A DNA stretch of 64,000 nucleotides, from positions 124,001 to 188,000 of the forward strand of contig JBBDQN010000031.1 of NCBI GenBank assembly GCA_040905905.1, in the 5' to 3' direction. The stretch comes from JAICND01 sp040905905 (GTDB lineage Bacteria > Actinomycetota > Acidimicrobiia > Spongiisociales > ZC4RG35). Both the position numbers and the translations under genes were made by a program. Position 1 is the stretch's first letter. Every line of letters begins with the position of its first letter. The notes below the pieces were generated by a model. It saw only the letters and a list, made by a program, of their open reading frames with translations. It did not search any database and had not been told where the DNA came from. Below, piece after piece: positions 26,183 to 35,634 of this stretch.

Positions 26183-26192
26183 CAACCGATTG
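26183..26192. promoter_or_regulatory. LacI-type operator CAACCGATTG
   Basis: A full CAAnCGnTTG match within a longer dyad (TGCAACCGATTGCG), just upstream of the -35 box of the Liv operon promoter. With the copy at 26126 it brackets that promoter. Confidence 0.55.
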
Positions 26193-26446
26193 CGGGATCC
26201 CTCATGTCACATCCCCGAAGCAGATTCCCCAGTCTCCCGAGGCCAAATGCCGTTGCGGGGAAAGCCACGATCTCGGTCACCAAATCCGCAGTGAAGTGCA
26301 TTCGGGCTGGGCTCACGGAAACAAAGGCGACCCTGTTCGACCAGAACGGGGCTGGACGCCGGGTCCCCACCGTTTGACACCGGGTCCCTTCCAGGGGCTC
26401 CGATCTCGCCTTCCAAGTCGGACCTTTGATCCGGAACCGGTTTTCC

Positions 26447-26476
26447 TTGCGTACTAAAGAGATTGAGCGGTATGGT
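26447..26476 (+). promoter_or_regulatory. Promoter of the Opp/Dpp-type importer operon
   Basis: TTGCGT (26447-26452), an 18-bp spacer and TATGGT (26471-26476). Initiation would fall near 26483, inside the operator that follows. Confidence 0.45.
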
Positions 26477-26482
26477 CCAGCG

Positions 26483-26492
26483 CAATCGTTTG
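26483..26492. promoter_or_regulatory. LacI-type operator CAATCGTTTG
   Basis: A full CAAnCGnTTG match at the predicted transcription start of the Opp/Dpp-type operon, 46 bp before its ATG. The same operon's cluster ends with a LacI regulator gene at 32830. Confidence 0.6.
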
Positions 26493-26538
26493 TAGTTGCG
26501 AGGGTTCGGTTATCACTGATCCGTTGAGGAGGAGCGAT

Positions 26539-28266
26539 ATGCAGGTTCAAACACGTCAAGCAAAGTTATGGGTAACGATGGCGGTATCGGCGTTGGTGGC
26601 CGCCGCCTGCACCCCGGCTGACACCACAACGACCGCCGGCCCCGGCACCACCGTCGCCTCAACGACGACGGTCAGCCCGGACACCACGGGCACCGCTGGT
26701 GTGCCCAATGAGGGCTTGTTCGTGCATGCCGCCGACGACGAACCCACCTCTCTCGACCCCGCCCAGGTGGAACCGGGCGAGGGCGGTGAAACCATGATCC
26801 TTCAGGTGTACGAGCGTCTGGTGGAGATCTCGCCCGAAGGCCCCGGACTGATACCCGGTCTCTCCACCGAGGTCCCGAGCTCCGACAACGGCCTTATCTC
26901 GGACGATGGCTTGACCTACACCTTTCCCATCCGTGAGGGCGTCACGTTCCACGACGGCAGCCCGTTGACGGCCGACGACGTCAAATTCTCCTGGGACCGG
27001 GTGCTCACGATGGACCTGCCGGAAGGGAATGGCGGTTTATTGGGCGACACCGTGGCCGAAACAGCGGTGATCGATGACTTCACCTTCGAAGTGACCCTTC
27101 AACAGCCGAACGCGGCATTCCTGACGACCGTGGTAACCGCTTCGGTCGCCGCCATCGTGAGCCAGGAGGTGGTCGAGGCCAACGGCGGGGTGGTGGCCGG
27201 TCAACCCAATGAGTTCATGGTGACGAACCCGATCGGGACCGGACCCTATCGCTTCATCGCCTGGAATCGGGGCGAGAACCTCCAGTTCGAGATCTTCGAG
27301 GACTATTGGGGTGAGCCCGCCGCGCTTGATCTGAGGATCGATGTGGTGCCCGACCCCGATGTCCGGGTGCTCGGCCTGCGAGCCGGTGACTACGACATGA
27401 TCGAGGCCGATCCCTCGTTCGTTCCAGATCTGGAAGGCGCCGAAGGGGTAGTGATCTATAGCCAGGACTTCCTACTCGAGCCCATCCACATCGGCTTCAA
27501 TCTCAACATCGCCGAAGGGACGCTTCCTCCCGAAGACACCATTCCGGTGGACTTCTTTGCAGATCCCCTGATCCGCCAGGCGTTCAACTTCGCCTTCGAC
27601 TACCAGGCGTTCATCGATGGTGCCCTGGGAGGTTTCGGGGCCCCGGTGCCTCACTATTTCCCCCAGGGTGTACTCGGATATAGCGAGTCGGCCCCGGTGT
27701 ATGAGCAAGACCTGGCCCGGGCCGAAGAACTCTTCCGCGAGGCCGGAGTGTGGGACGACGGGTTCACCGTCTCGGTGATCGCCGAGGAGGCCAACCTGTT
27801 CGAAACTGCTGCTCTGGTCTTGAAGGATTCTCTCGAAGGGCTCAACCCCAACTTCTCGGTGCGGGTCTTGGCGCTAGCCGAGGCCCAATTCGACGAGGCG
27901 CATGCCGCGAACCCGATTCCGTACGCCATGTGGGTCAAGAATGCCGATCCGTATGGTGATCCCCATGCCTTCATGTCCGATTACATCCATCCGGACGGAG
28001 CCTGGGGTGAGGTGCATGGATTCCGCAATGGGTATCAAGACGCCGATCTCATCGCCTCGCTCATCGACGAGGCATCCATCGAGACGGATTCCGATGCACG
28101 GGTCGCCATCTACAGCCAGCTCGCCGAGCTGCTCTACAACGATCCGATGTGGATCATCGCTTCGAACGAAGTAGCCCTCAATGCTCATCGCGATTGGGTG
28201 CAGGGCTTTGTCATGAACCCGCTCTGGCCCCGGCCGAGCATCAAGTTCTTCTACCTGAGCAAGTAA
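26539..28266 (+). CDS. Opp/Dpp-type ABC substrate-binding lipoprotein (family 5)
   Basis: A 575-residue SBP family 5 protein. The signal peptide ends at lipobox A-A-A-C, followed by a Thr-rich linker. Core motifs include S-L-D-P-A-Q near residue 67, F-P-I-R-E-G-V-T-F-H-D-G-S-P-L-T-A-D-D-V and G-T-G-P-Y-R-F. It binds peptides or other small solutes outside the membrane. ATG 26539 is chosen because GGAGGAG lies four bases upstream. Promoter and LacI operator precede it. Confidence 0.92.
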   Translation: MQVQTRQAKLWVTMAVSALVAAACTPADTTTTAGPGTTVASTTTVSPDTTGTAGVPNEGLFVHAADDEPTSLDPAQVEPGEGGETMILQVYERLVEISPEGPGLIPGLSTEVPSSDNGLISDDGLTYTFPIREGVTFHDGSPLTADDVKFSWDRVLTMDLPEGNGGLLGDTVAETAVIDDFTFEVTLQQPNAAFLTTVVTASVAAIVSQEVVEANGGVVAGQPNEFMVTNPIGTGPYRFIAWNRGENLQFEIFEDYWGEPAALDLRIDVVPDPDVRVLGLRAGDYDMIEADPSFVPDLEGAEGVVIYSQDFLLEPIHIGFNLNIAEGTLPPEDTIPVDFFADPLIRQAFNFAFDYQAFIDGALGGFGAPVPHYFPQGVLGYSESAPVYEQDLARAEELFREAGVWDDGFTVSVIAEEANLFETAALVLKDSLEGLNPNFSVRVLALAEAQFDEAHAANPIPYAMWVKNADPYGDPHAFMSDYIHPDGAWGEVHGFRNGYQDADLIASLIDEASIETDSDARVAIYSQLAELLYNDPMWIIASNEVALNAHRDWVQGFVMNPLWPRPSIKFFYLSK

Positions 28267-28275
28267 GTAATCGAG

Positions 28276-28306
28276 CTGGCGCCTGTCTTTAAACAGCGGG
28301 CGCCAG
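28276..28306 (+). terminator. Hairpin after the binding-protein gene
   Basis: CTGGCGCCTGT pairs with the ACA and GGCGCCAG segments ending at 28306, followed by TTCCATTTT. The 8-bp outer stem is perfect. Its place between the binding protein and permease genes suggests partial termination or message protection. Confidence 0.55.
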
Positions 28307-28340
28307 TTCCATTTTCGGCTAGAACAACCAGAACCGCCAC

Positions 28341-29354
28341 ATGCAGATCCGTGATTATGTCCTCCGCAGGTTGATGATCCTTCCTCTGCTGGTGGTGGGC
28401 ACCTCGATCATCGTTTTTACATTGACGAGGATCGGGGGATCGCCAATCGGGATTTATCTCTCACATGAGATGACCCCCGACGAGGTCGCCGAGCTCGAGG
28501 AGCGCTTTCACCTCGACGACCCCCTCCCGGTTCAATACTTCTACTGGGTGGGCGGGGTGCTGCGGGGAGACCTGGGCTGGTCCGGAGTGGCGGCCGCCCC
28601 GGTGACCCAGGTGTTTCCCGACAAGCTCGGAGCAACGATGGAACTGGCGGTGGCCGCCGGGATCGTGGCCGTGGTACTCGGCATCGGACTCGGGACCTTC
28701 GCCGGCGCCCGCCGCAATCGTCTTCCCGATCATCTGGCACGAGTGTTCTCGATTAGTGGAGCGAGCATGCCTGTCTTCTGGTTCGCGATCGTGTTGCTAA
28801 TCGTCTTTTGGGTGTACCTCGGCTGGTTCCCCACGGGGCGATCCGATCCCAACCTGTTCGGGAGCATCGCCCATCCGACCGGGCTCTACACGCTCGATGC
28901 TCTTCTGGCCGGGAACTTCCGTGCTTTCTTTGACGCAATCTGGCATTTGACATTGCCGGCGATAACCCTCGGCTACGGCACAACCGCGTTGATCGCACGG
29001 ATGATGCGATCGTCGTTGGTGGAAGAGTTGGGGGAGGACTACGTCGATGCCGCCCGGGCCAAGGGTCTGCCCGAGCGACTGGTGCTCCGCCGCCATGCCC
29101 GTCGCAACGCTTTGATTCCCACCGTCACTGTCATCGGGCTTAGCTTCGGGTTTCTCCTGCAGGGCACCGTGGTCGTGGAGATCATCTATCGCTGGCCGGG
29201 CCTGGGCAGGTGGATGGCCGACGCGGTGCTTAGGGGCGACCAGGCCACCATCATGGCCTATGTTCTTTTCACGAGCGTCTTGTTCCTGGTCGTCAACCTC
29301 GTAGTCGATGTGATGTACGCCTACCTCGATCGCCGCGTCGTCCTGGGGACTTGA
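28341..29354 (+). CDS. Opp/Dpp-type ABC permease, DppB-like
   Basis: A 337-residue inner-membrane permease. The first membrane segment includes V-G-T-S-I-I-V-F-T-L-T-R, and the EAA loop is present as D-Y-V-D-A-A-R-A-K-G-L-P. About six membrane segments match the DppB/OppB family. It ends one base before the DppC-like ATG, so the two permeases are translated together. Confidence 0.92.
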   Translation: MQIRDYVLRRLMILPLLVVGTSIIVFTLTRIGGSPIGIYLSHEMTPDEVAELEERFHLDDPLPVQYFYWVGGVLRGDLGWSGVAAAPVTQVFPDKLGATMELAVAAGIVAVVLGIGLGTFAGARRNRLPDHLARVFSISGASMPVFWFAIVLLIVFWVYLGWFPTGRSDPNLFGSIAHPTGLYTLDALLAGNFRAFFDAIWHLTLPAITLGYGTTALIARMMRSSLVEELGEDYVDAARAKGLPERLVLRRHARRNALIPTVTVIGLSFGFLLQGTVVVEIIYRWPGLGRWMADAVLRGDQATIMAYVLFTSVLFLVVNLVVDVMYAYLDRRVVLGT

Positions 29355-29355
29355 G

Positions 29356-30276
29356 ATGACCGATGTCGTAGTTGCGCCAGTGCGGATTTCGGTCGGCAGC
29401 CGGCTGGGAGTCCGGTTGAAGCGCTTCGGCGAGGTCGCCCGCGAGGTTTTGCGCAACCCCACAACCGTCGTCGGACTTTTCGTGATTGTGGCAATGATCG
29501 GCATGGCATTGCTGGCACCTGTGCTGACGGAGGCCAACACTCCCGACCCATACCAGATGCCCCGAGACTGGGGGGCTCTCAATGAGCCACCGGGAACTCC
29601 CGGCTTCCCCCTCGGCACCACCTCCCACGGCGGCGATGTTCTCTATGGCGTGGTTTGGGGGGCGCGGACGTCCTTGCGGCTGTCCCTGATCGTCGTGGGG
29701 GCGACCGTGACGATCGGCCTGATCGTCGGCAGCCTCGCCGGATTTCTTGGCGGGAAAGTGGATGAGATCTTGATGCGGATCGTCGACGTTTTCCTTTCCA
29801 TTCCCGAACTGATCTTCGCCCTGGCCATCGCGGCGGTGCTTGGACCTTCCTTTGGCAACATCATCCTTGCTCTGGCTGTGGTGTTCTGGGTCAAGTACGC
29901 CCGCCTCATCCGTGGCCAGATCATCCATGTGAAAGGGAACGATTACGTCGATGCCGCCAGGGTGATCGGCGACTCCGGATTCTCTATCTATCGGCGCGAC
30001 GTCTTGCCCAACTCGATTACACCCATCATTGTCCAGGCCACCCTCGACATGGGCCACATCGTGCTCGTCGGGGCCACCCTGAGCTTCATCGGTCTGGCCG
30101 AAGCAGGCCTGGCCGAATGGGGTGTCCTGGTCTCAGATGGCCAGGCTGGCATCTCGGCCGGTAGGTGGTGGGCCTCCACCTTCCCAGGGGCAATGGTGTT
30201 CTTGTGGGCCCTGGCCTTCAATCTGGTGGGGGACGGTCTTCGTGACGTGCTTGACCCCAGGACCGAGAAGCGGTGA
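29356..30276 (+). CDS. Opp/Dpp-type ABC permease, DppC-like
   Basis: A 306-residue partner permease with an N-terminal OppC-type segment (N-P-T-T-V-V-G-L-F-V-I-V), F-P-L-G-T-T-S-H-G-G-D-V-L-Y before the core, and EAA loop D-Y-V-D-A-A-R-V-I-G. With the preceding gene it forms the translocation pore. Its 3' end overlaps the GTG of the first ATPase by 4 nt (GTGA). Confidence 0.92.
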   Translation: MTDVVVAPVRISVGSRLGVRLKRFGEVAREVLRNPTTVVGLFVIVAMIGMALLAPVLTEANTPDPYQMPRDWGALNEPPGTPGFPLGTTSHGGDVLYGVVWGARTSLRLSLIVVGATVTIGLIVGSLAGFLGGKVDEILMRIVDVFLSIPELIFALAIAAVLGPSFGNIILALAVVFWVKYARLIRGQIIHVKGNDYVDAARVIGDSGFSIYRRDVLPNSITPIIVQATLDMGHIVLVGATLSFIGLAEAGLAEWGVLVSDGQAGISAGRWWASTFPGAMVFLWALAFNLVGDGLRDVLDPRTEKR

Positions 30277-31496
30277 GCCTCGGCTCGAAAGCGAATACAT
30301 CGACTGACAACAATCCGTTGCTCGTCGCTTCGGTGGAGGACCTCGCCGTGCATTTTCAAACCAAGGCGGGGACCGTGCATGCGGTGGACGGTGTGTCATT
30401 CCAGATTCGCGGCGATGAGACGCTCGGGCTGGTGGGGGAAACGGGCTGTGGAAAGAGTGTGACCGCCCGGTCTTTCCTTCGACTGATCGCTACTCCGCCC
30501 GGTATCTTCGCTCGGGGCCGCATTCGCTTCTGGTCGCGCGAGGCGCGCGACCGCGGGACTGAACCCGTCGATCTGTTGACCATCCCTTTATCCAGGCTGC
30601 GGGAGATACGAGGGAACCGGATTGCGATGATCTTCCAGGATCCCGGCAAGTCACTCAACCCGGCGATGTCGATCCGCGAGCAGGTGGCCGAGGTGTTCTA
30701 TCAGCACCGGTCCGAAGACCTGTTGGCGGGGCTCAATGGGAAGGTGCCGGCCACAGTTCGCCGTCACGCCCGCCAGCAAACGACGGCCGCCGAGCGAATG
30801 TTGTTACGAGTGCCGCCCTTGCGGTCTTATGGCCGCAAGCTGCAAACCCGGGTCGACGACCTGGTGGGGGAGGCCCTGGCCGAAACTCAGATATCCAACC
30901 CGCGCAAGATCATGGCCAGCTATCCGCACGAGTTGTCAGGGGGCATGAAACAAAGGGTGATGATCGCCCAGGCGCTCGCGTGCAATCCCGACCTGCTCAT
31001 CGCCGACGAGCCCACCACCGCCCTCGATGTCACCGTTCAGGCGCGGATTCTCGAGCTGATCCGAGAATTGCAGCATCGCCGTCGGACCTCGGTCCTCTAC
31101 ATATCACACAACCTGTCTTTGGTGAAGAGGATCTGTGACCGGGTGGCCGTCATGTATGCCGGGCGGATCGCCGAAGTGGGGACGAGCGGGTCGGTCTTTG
31201 AGGAACACCTCCACCCTTACACCCGCGGTCTCCTCGCGGCGATACCCTCACGAGAGCACTCCCGGGGCGGGTTGGCGGCGATCGAAGGCACGGTGCCGGA
31301 ACTGGTTGACCCGCTTCCTTCCTGTCGGTTCCACACTCGCTGTCGCTACGCGGTGGAGTTGTGCTCGAGAGAGGATCCTCCTCTTCGGAGTCATGTCGAC
31401 ACCAGCCACCCGGTAGCTTGTTTCGCATACGAATCGGCCAGCGAATGGAATGTGGGACCGGATCGCCTGCCCGATCTGGAGAAGCCCACGAGATGA
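30273..31496 (+). CDS. Opp/Dpp-type ABC ATPase, DppD-like
   Basis: A 407-residue ATPase. Walker A is G-E-T-G-C-G-K-S, the signature L-S-G-G-M-K-Q-R, Walker B L-L-I-A-D-E-P-T, and the C-terminal oligopeptide motif C-R-F-H-T-R-C-R-Y-A-x-x-x-C is complete. It is about 80 residues longer than typical DppD because of an insertion between Walker A and the signature (about residues 140-210). It is coupled to DppC and to the next ATPase. Confidence 0.9.
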   Translation: MSLGSKANTSTDNNPLLVASVEDLAVHFQTKAGTVHAVDGVSFQIRGDETLGLVGETGCGKSVTARSFLRLIATPPGIFARGRIRFWSREARDRGTEPVDLLTIPLSRLREIRGNRIAMIFQDPGKSLNPAMSIREQVAEVFYQHRSEDLLAGLNGKVPATVRRHARQQTTAAERMLLRVPPLRSYGRKLQTRVDDLVGEALAETQISNPRKIMASYPHELSGGMKQRVMIAQALACNPDLLIADEPTTALDVTVQARILELIRELQHRRRTSVLYISHNLSLVKRICDRVAVMYAGRIAEVGTSGSVFEEHLHPYTRGLLAAIPSREHSRGGLAAIEGTVPELVDPLPSCRFHTRCRYAVELCSREDPPLRSHVDTSHPVACFAYESASEWNVGPDRLPDLEKPTR

Positions 31497-32833
31497 TCAC
31501 CACCAATTCCGCCACCGCCTCGCCGTCACCGGTCAATGCCGGTGATCCACTCATCACGGTCGTTGGCTTGCGCAAGTACTTCCCGATCAAGCAGGGGGTC
31601 ATGCAGCAAGTGGTGGGCCACGTCAAGGCCGTCGACGGCGTCAGCTTCGAAGTTCGCCAGGGTCAGACCGTGGGTCTGGTGGGGGAAAGCGGGTGCGGCA
31701 AGACCACCCTCGGCCGTTGTATCAGCGGTCTTTCGGTGCCGACCGCAGGCGGAGTGTATTTCCAGCTTCCGGACAACCTGCGGGTACGGCTCGAGGAGTT
31801 GTTGGCCAAAGCTCAACTCGACCCGACCGAGCTGGACGAACTGGCGCGCATCGATAGCGGCCATCGAGTGGACCAGATGAGAGGCGACCGGTGGCGGCGG
31901 TACCGGCGCAACTGTCAGGTGGTGTTCCAGGATGCCTACAGCTCGCTCAATCCGCGGCATCTGGTCGAGGACATCGTGGGCCGGCCCCTTCGCGTCTACA
32001 AGGAGGCATCGGGAAGCGAGCTCACGGAACGGGTGGTCGCCTTGCTGGAGAGTGTGGGGATGGGACGCCAGCACCTTCTTCGTTATCCCCATCAATTCTC
32101 CGGAGGCCAGAGACAACGGATCTCCATCGCCCGGGCGTTGGCTTTGGATCCCGACTTCATTGTCCTCGACGAGCCGACCAGTGCCCTCGATGTCTCGGTG
32201 CAAGCCCAAATCCTCAATCTTTTGCACGAACTGCAAAGGAAACTGGGTCTCACATATCTGTTCATCTCTCACGACCTTGGGGTGGTACGGCACATGAGTG
32301 ATCGCATCGTCGTCATGTATGTGGGTGAGGTGATGGAGGCCGGCCCAGCCGCTCGCGTGTTTGCCGACCCGCTTCATCCCTATACCGAGGCGTTACTGGA
32401 AGCCAACCCCGACCTCGCAGGGGGATCGGGCGAGATGCAGGGTCTCGAAGGCTCAGTGCCCGACCCTGCCCGCCCGCCGGCCGGATGCCGGTTTCACACC
32501 CGCTGTCCCGTGGCGACGGCTCGATGTGGATGGGAGGTGGACGACGCGGTCGGCTGGTTACTCGAGCAGGCCATGCTTGGTAGCGGGGTGGTGGGAGTCC
32601 AACGGTCGTCGCCGTTCGATGCCGAATTGTCCTTCCACACCGAATCGGATGCCGCCGCGGTTGCAGCCGCCCTCGAGACCGGTCCCCTGCCGCCGCCACT
32701 CCGGGCGGCTTTGACCCAGGTTCATCATGATTCCCGGAAGGTCAGAATTCGCCTGACCGAGGTCGACCCGGTTGTGCTGGCGGAGGTCGAGCCGGACCGG
32801 TCAACCTCGTGCATCCTCCGCACCGGCCTTTAG
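31493..32833 (+). CDS. Opp/Dpp-type ABC ATPase, DppF-like, with C-terminal extension
   Basis: A 446-residue ATPase. Walker A is G-E-S-G-C-G-K-T-T, the signature F-S-G-G-Q-R-Q-R, Walker B F-I-V-L-D-E-P-T-S, and the oligopeptide Cys motif is C-R-F-H-T-R-C-P-V-A-x-x-x-C. It carries an insertion like its partner's and about 100 residues after the Cys motif with no recognised domain. ATG 31493 is chosen because it overlaps the previous stop as ATGA. Its end overlaps the convergent LacI gene by 4 nt. Confidence 0.9.
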   Translation: MITTNSATASPSPVNAGDPLITVVGLRKYFPIKQGVMQQVVGHVKAVDGVSFEVRQGQTVGLVGESGCGKTTLGRCISGLSVPTAGGVYFQLPDNLRVRLEELLAKAQLDPTELDELARIDSGHRVDQMRGDRWRRYRRNCQVVFQDAYSSLNPRHLVEDIVGRPLRVYKEASGSELTERVVALLESVGMGRQHLLRYPHQFSGGQRQRISIARALALDPDFIVLDEPTSALDVSVQAQILNLLHELQRKLGLTYLFISHDLGVVRHMSDRIVVMYVGEVMEAGPAARVFADPLHPYTEALLEANPDLAGGSGEMQGLEGSVPDPARPPAGCRFHTRCPVATARCGWEVDDAVGWLLEQAMLGSGVVGVQRSSPFDAELSFHTESDAAAVAAALETGPLPPPLRAALTQVHHDSRKVRIRLTEVDPVVLAEVEPDRSTSCILRTGL

Positions 32834-33855
32834 GCGGGTGCAGGACCGGTCGAGCGACGCACTACCAAAACCGGGGCGAGGCGAATCGAGACCGGGTTCG
32901 ACCCCTTGGGATCCAGGAGGATGTCGAGCATCAACTCGGCCGCTTTCACCCCAATTTGGTAATGGGGAATGTGGACCGTGGTGAGTGGTGGAGAGAGTTT
33001 GTCGGCGAAAGGGATGTCGTTGTAACCGACTACCGAGACATCGCCTCCGATCGAGCGGCCAACATCGTTGAGGACGTCATAACAGCCTATGGCGATCAGG
33101 TCATTGGCTGCCACCACAGCGGTGAAGTCGATGCCCCGGTCGACCAGAGCCCGAAAGGCCTTGGCGCCGGGATCCTCGTGGTACCAGTCGGCGAAGACCA
33201 CAAGGTTGGGGTCAACGTCGAGTCCTTCGGTTTTCATCCAGGCGAGAAAGCTCTGATAGCGAGAAAGGCCGGTAGAGACGTGCTGTGGTCCTCCCACGTG
33301 GGCGATGCTGGTGTGACCCAGCCCCACCAGATGGCGCACCGCTTGACCGATCCCGGCGTGATCGTCGGCGGTGACCGCCGGAACATGGCGGGTATCAACC
33401 GTCCGGTTCACCAGGACTACCGGTACTCCGGCGGCGACCAATTCGTCGATTGCTGGTGTCTCTCGATGGGCGGTGGCGAGGATCAGCCCGTCAACCCTCC
33501 GGTGCATCATCGAAGCGATGAGATGCTGTTCCCGTTGGCCGTCGTTGTCGGTGTTGCCCAGGATGAGGGTGTAATCAGCGACTCCGAGGATGTCCTCGAC
33601 CCCGCGGACGATGGGAGGAAAGAGCGGGTTGGTCAGGTCGGGCAGCAGCATCCCGATGGTGAAAGTCTTGTTGGTCTTCAACCCCCTGGCCAACGAATTG
33701 GGGCGATAGCCGAGTTCGCGCGCCGCCCGTAGAACTCGCTCGGTAGTGGCGTCGTTCACGAGGACGCGGGTGGCCTCATTGAGGGCGCGGGACACCGTAG
33801 ATGGATGGACGCCGGCCCGTATGGCCACTTCGCGAAGGGTCGCTGACTTCAACAC
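32830..33855 (-). CDS. LacI-family transcriptional regulator
   Basis: A 341-residue repressor. The N-terminal helix-turn-helix is T-L-R-E-V-A-I-R-A-G-V-H-P-S-T-V-S-R-A-L-N, followed by a hinge helix near S-L-A-R-G-L and a periplasmic-binding-like ligand domain. LacI proteins of this kind bind palindromes with a central CG, and CAAnCGnTTG elements lie before the adjacent Opp/Dpp operon, the Liv operon and three catabolic units. It is the only LacI gene in the window, so it is the obvious candidate, though the link is inferred. The ligand is unknown. Confidence 0.9.
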   Translation of the reverse strand: MLKSATLREVAIRAGVHPSTVSRALNEATRVLVNDATTERVLRAARELGYRPNSLARGLKTNKTFTIGMLLPDLTNPLFPPIVRGVEDILGVADYTLILGNTDNDGQREQHLIASMMHRRVDGLILATAHRETPAIDELVAAGVPVVLVNRTVDTRHVPAVTADDHAGIGQAVRHLVGLGHTSIAHVGGPQHVSTGLSRYQSFLAWMKTEGLDVDPNLVVFADWYHEDPGAKAFRALVDRGIDFTAVVAANDLIAIGCYDVLNDVGRSIGGDVSVVGYNDIPFADKLSPPLTTVHIPHYQIGVKAAELMLDILLDPKGSNPVSIRLAPVLVVRRSTGPAPA

Positions 33856-34038
33856 AATCAGATTCTACGCGCCGTGTGACGGCTCCAACCTCGTCCCGGC
33901 GATGAGCTGGGCCCGAAGCGACGTCAGGTAGCGGACATTTCGTCCTTCCAGACCAGCAGGCCGGACACAGGCCACCTCGCGGTAAGTGGTGGTGGTCTGC
34001 ACAACCTGAAGGGGTCAAGCGCGTTATACAGGGAGTCT

Positions 34039-34054
34039 GCCGGCCTCAGCCGGC
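34039..34054 (+). other. Small GCCGGC hairpin in the leader of the ligase gene
   Basis: GCCGGC, CTCA, GCCGGC: a 6-bp stem 31 bp before the acyl-CoA ligase ATG. It is too small to call a regulator; it could shape the 5' leader. Confidence 0.3.
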
Positions 34055-34085
34055 CAGGAACGCAGAAGTCAGGACGCACCACGTA

Positions 34086-35576
34086 ATGACCCTCGAGATC
34101 GTCGACCGCGCCAATGCCCACCAATCTCGAATCGCGATCATCGATCAGACCGGAGAACACACCTACGCGGAACTTGCATCGGCGTCAGCCGAGGTGGCGA
34201 CTGCGCTGTTGGGGGATCAACCCGATCTCAGTGAGGAGCGGGTCGTCTTCATGGTCGACCCCTCGTTCGACTACGTCCGTATTCAGTGGGGGATCTGGCG
34301 AGCCGGAGGAGTAGCGGTTCCTCTGTGCCTGACTCATCCCCCCGCTGAACTCGGCTACGTGCTCGACGACGCCAGGCCCACCACCGTTGTGGGTGGACCT
34401 CTATTCGACGATCTTCTTCGGCCGCTCGCAGCCGAGCGAGGTATCCATTACCTGCGTTCGAAAGAGCTTGGCGTCCGCATCGGTCAGCTCCCCCAGATTG
34501 CGCGAGATAGGCGGGCCATGATGCTGTACACCAGTGGCACTACCGGACGCCCCAAAGGGGTCGTCACCACCCACGCCAACATCGCCGCACAGATCGCGTC
34601 CCTCGTCCAGGCATGGGAATGGGGGGCGGCCGATCGAATACTCCTCACCCTCCCGCTTCACCACGTGCACGGCATCGTGAACGTCGTCTCCTGCGCTCTA
34701 TGGGCGGGAGCAGTGTGCGACATGGCTTCGGGGTTCGACGCCGAAGCCATATGGGCCCGGCTGTCTTCGGGTGATTTAACCCTCTATATGGCCGTGCCGA
34801 CCATATACCACCGGCTAATTGCCGCCTGGAATCAGGCGGACCGTGATCGCCAAAGAGGCTGGTCGGAAGGTTGCCAACGGCTGCGGCTCATGGTTTCAGG
34901 GTCCGCGGCGCTTCCCGTGCCCGTACTGGAGAGCTGGCGCGAGATCAGCGGCCAGACCTTGCTTGAACGGTACGGCATGACCGAAATCGGCATGGCGCTT
35001 TCGAACCCCCTTAGAGGCGAGCGCATCCCCGGCCACGTCGGCCGTCCCCTTCCTGGCGTCGAGGCGCGATTGGTGGACGAACACGATCAGCCGGTTGGCG
35101 ACGGCGTCGTCGGAGAGGTTCAAATCCGGGGCGACAACGTGTTTCTTGAATATTGGGATAGGCCCGAGGCCACCGAGGCTGCATTCGCTTCCGGCGACTG
35201 GTTTCGTACTGGCGACGTCGCGGTATGCCACGACGGTCTCTACCGGATTCTCGGTCGGGCATCGATCGACATCATCAAGACCGGCGGCGAGAAAGTCTCG
35301 GCACTCGAGATCGAAGCGGTGATTTTGACGCATGAACAAGTCGAGGAGTGCGCGGTGGTGGGACTTGACGATCCCGAATGGGGCCAGCGCCTGGTGGCGG
35401 CGGTGGTGCCGATCTCGGGACAAGTTCCCACCGCAGAGTCGTTGCGCGGCTGGTGTAGGGAGCGTTTGGCGCCCTACAAAGTTCCAAAGGACTGGCACCT
35501 GGTTACCGAACTGCCTCGCAATGCCATGGGAAAGGTGACCAAGCCCGATTTGGTCAGGCTGCTCATTCAGGTCTGA
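34086..35576 (+). CDS. AMP-dependent acyl-CoA synthetase, malonyl-CoA-synthetase-like
   Basis: A 496-residue ANL-superfamily ligase. The P-loop is Y-T-S-G-T-T-G-R-P-K-G, and it has L-H-H-V-H-G-I-V-N as in MatB/ACSF3 enzymes, E-R-Y-G-M-T-E, R-T-G-D and the C-terminal catalytic Lys in N-A-M-G-K-V-T-K. It activates a small carboxylate, possibly malonate or methylmalonate, to its CoA thioester via an acyl-AMP. It stands alone as a plus-strand unit, divergent from the LacI gene across 230 bp that hold no other gene. The exact acid is not certain. Confidence 0.85.
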   Translation: MTLEIVDRANAHQSRIAIIDQTGEHTYAELASASAEVATALLGDQPDLSEERVVFMVDPSFDYVRIQWGIWRAGGVAVPLCLTHPPAELGYVLDDARPTTVVGGPLFDDLLRPLAAERGIHYLRSKELGVRIGQLPQIARDRRAMMLYTSGTTGRPKGVVTTHANIAAQIASLVQAWEWGAADRILLTLPLHHVHGIVNVVSCALWAGAVCDMASGFDAEAIWARLSSGDLTLYMAVPTIYHRLIAAWNQADRDRQRGWSEGCQRLRLMVSGSAALPVPVLESWREISGQTLLERYGMTEIGMALSNPLRGERIPGHVGRPLPGVEARLVDEHDQPVGDGVVGEVQIRGDNVFLEYWDRPEATEAAFASGDWFRTGDVAVCHDGLYRILGRASIDIIKTGGEKVSALEIEAVILTHEQVEECAVVGLDDPEWGQRLVAAVVPISGQVPTAESLRGWCRERLAPYKVPKDWHLVTELPRNAMGKVTKPDLVRLLIQV

Positions 35577-35634
35577 TGCTGGGGTCGATAACGCGTTCTA
35601 GCTGGCTGTTCGCCCGGGGAGAAGGAGCGCTGAA

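Larger units (their letters stand above)
26066..26538. promoter_or_regulatory. Divergent control region between the two ABC importers
   Basis: 473 bp without a credible gene, between the Liv-type operon (minus) and the Opp/Dpp-type operon (plus). It holds at least two promoter-like pairs and three LacI-type palindromes, listed separately. Short open frames here have no family features and cross the operators. CCGGGTCCC is repeated at about 26359 and 26380. Confidence 0.7.

Noticed and set aside
26158..26559. Open frames in the divergent region between the ABC importers
   Set aside because: They cross operators and promoters and show no family features.
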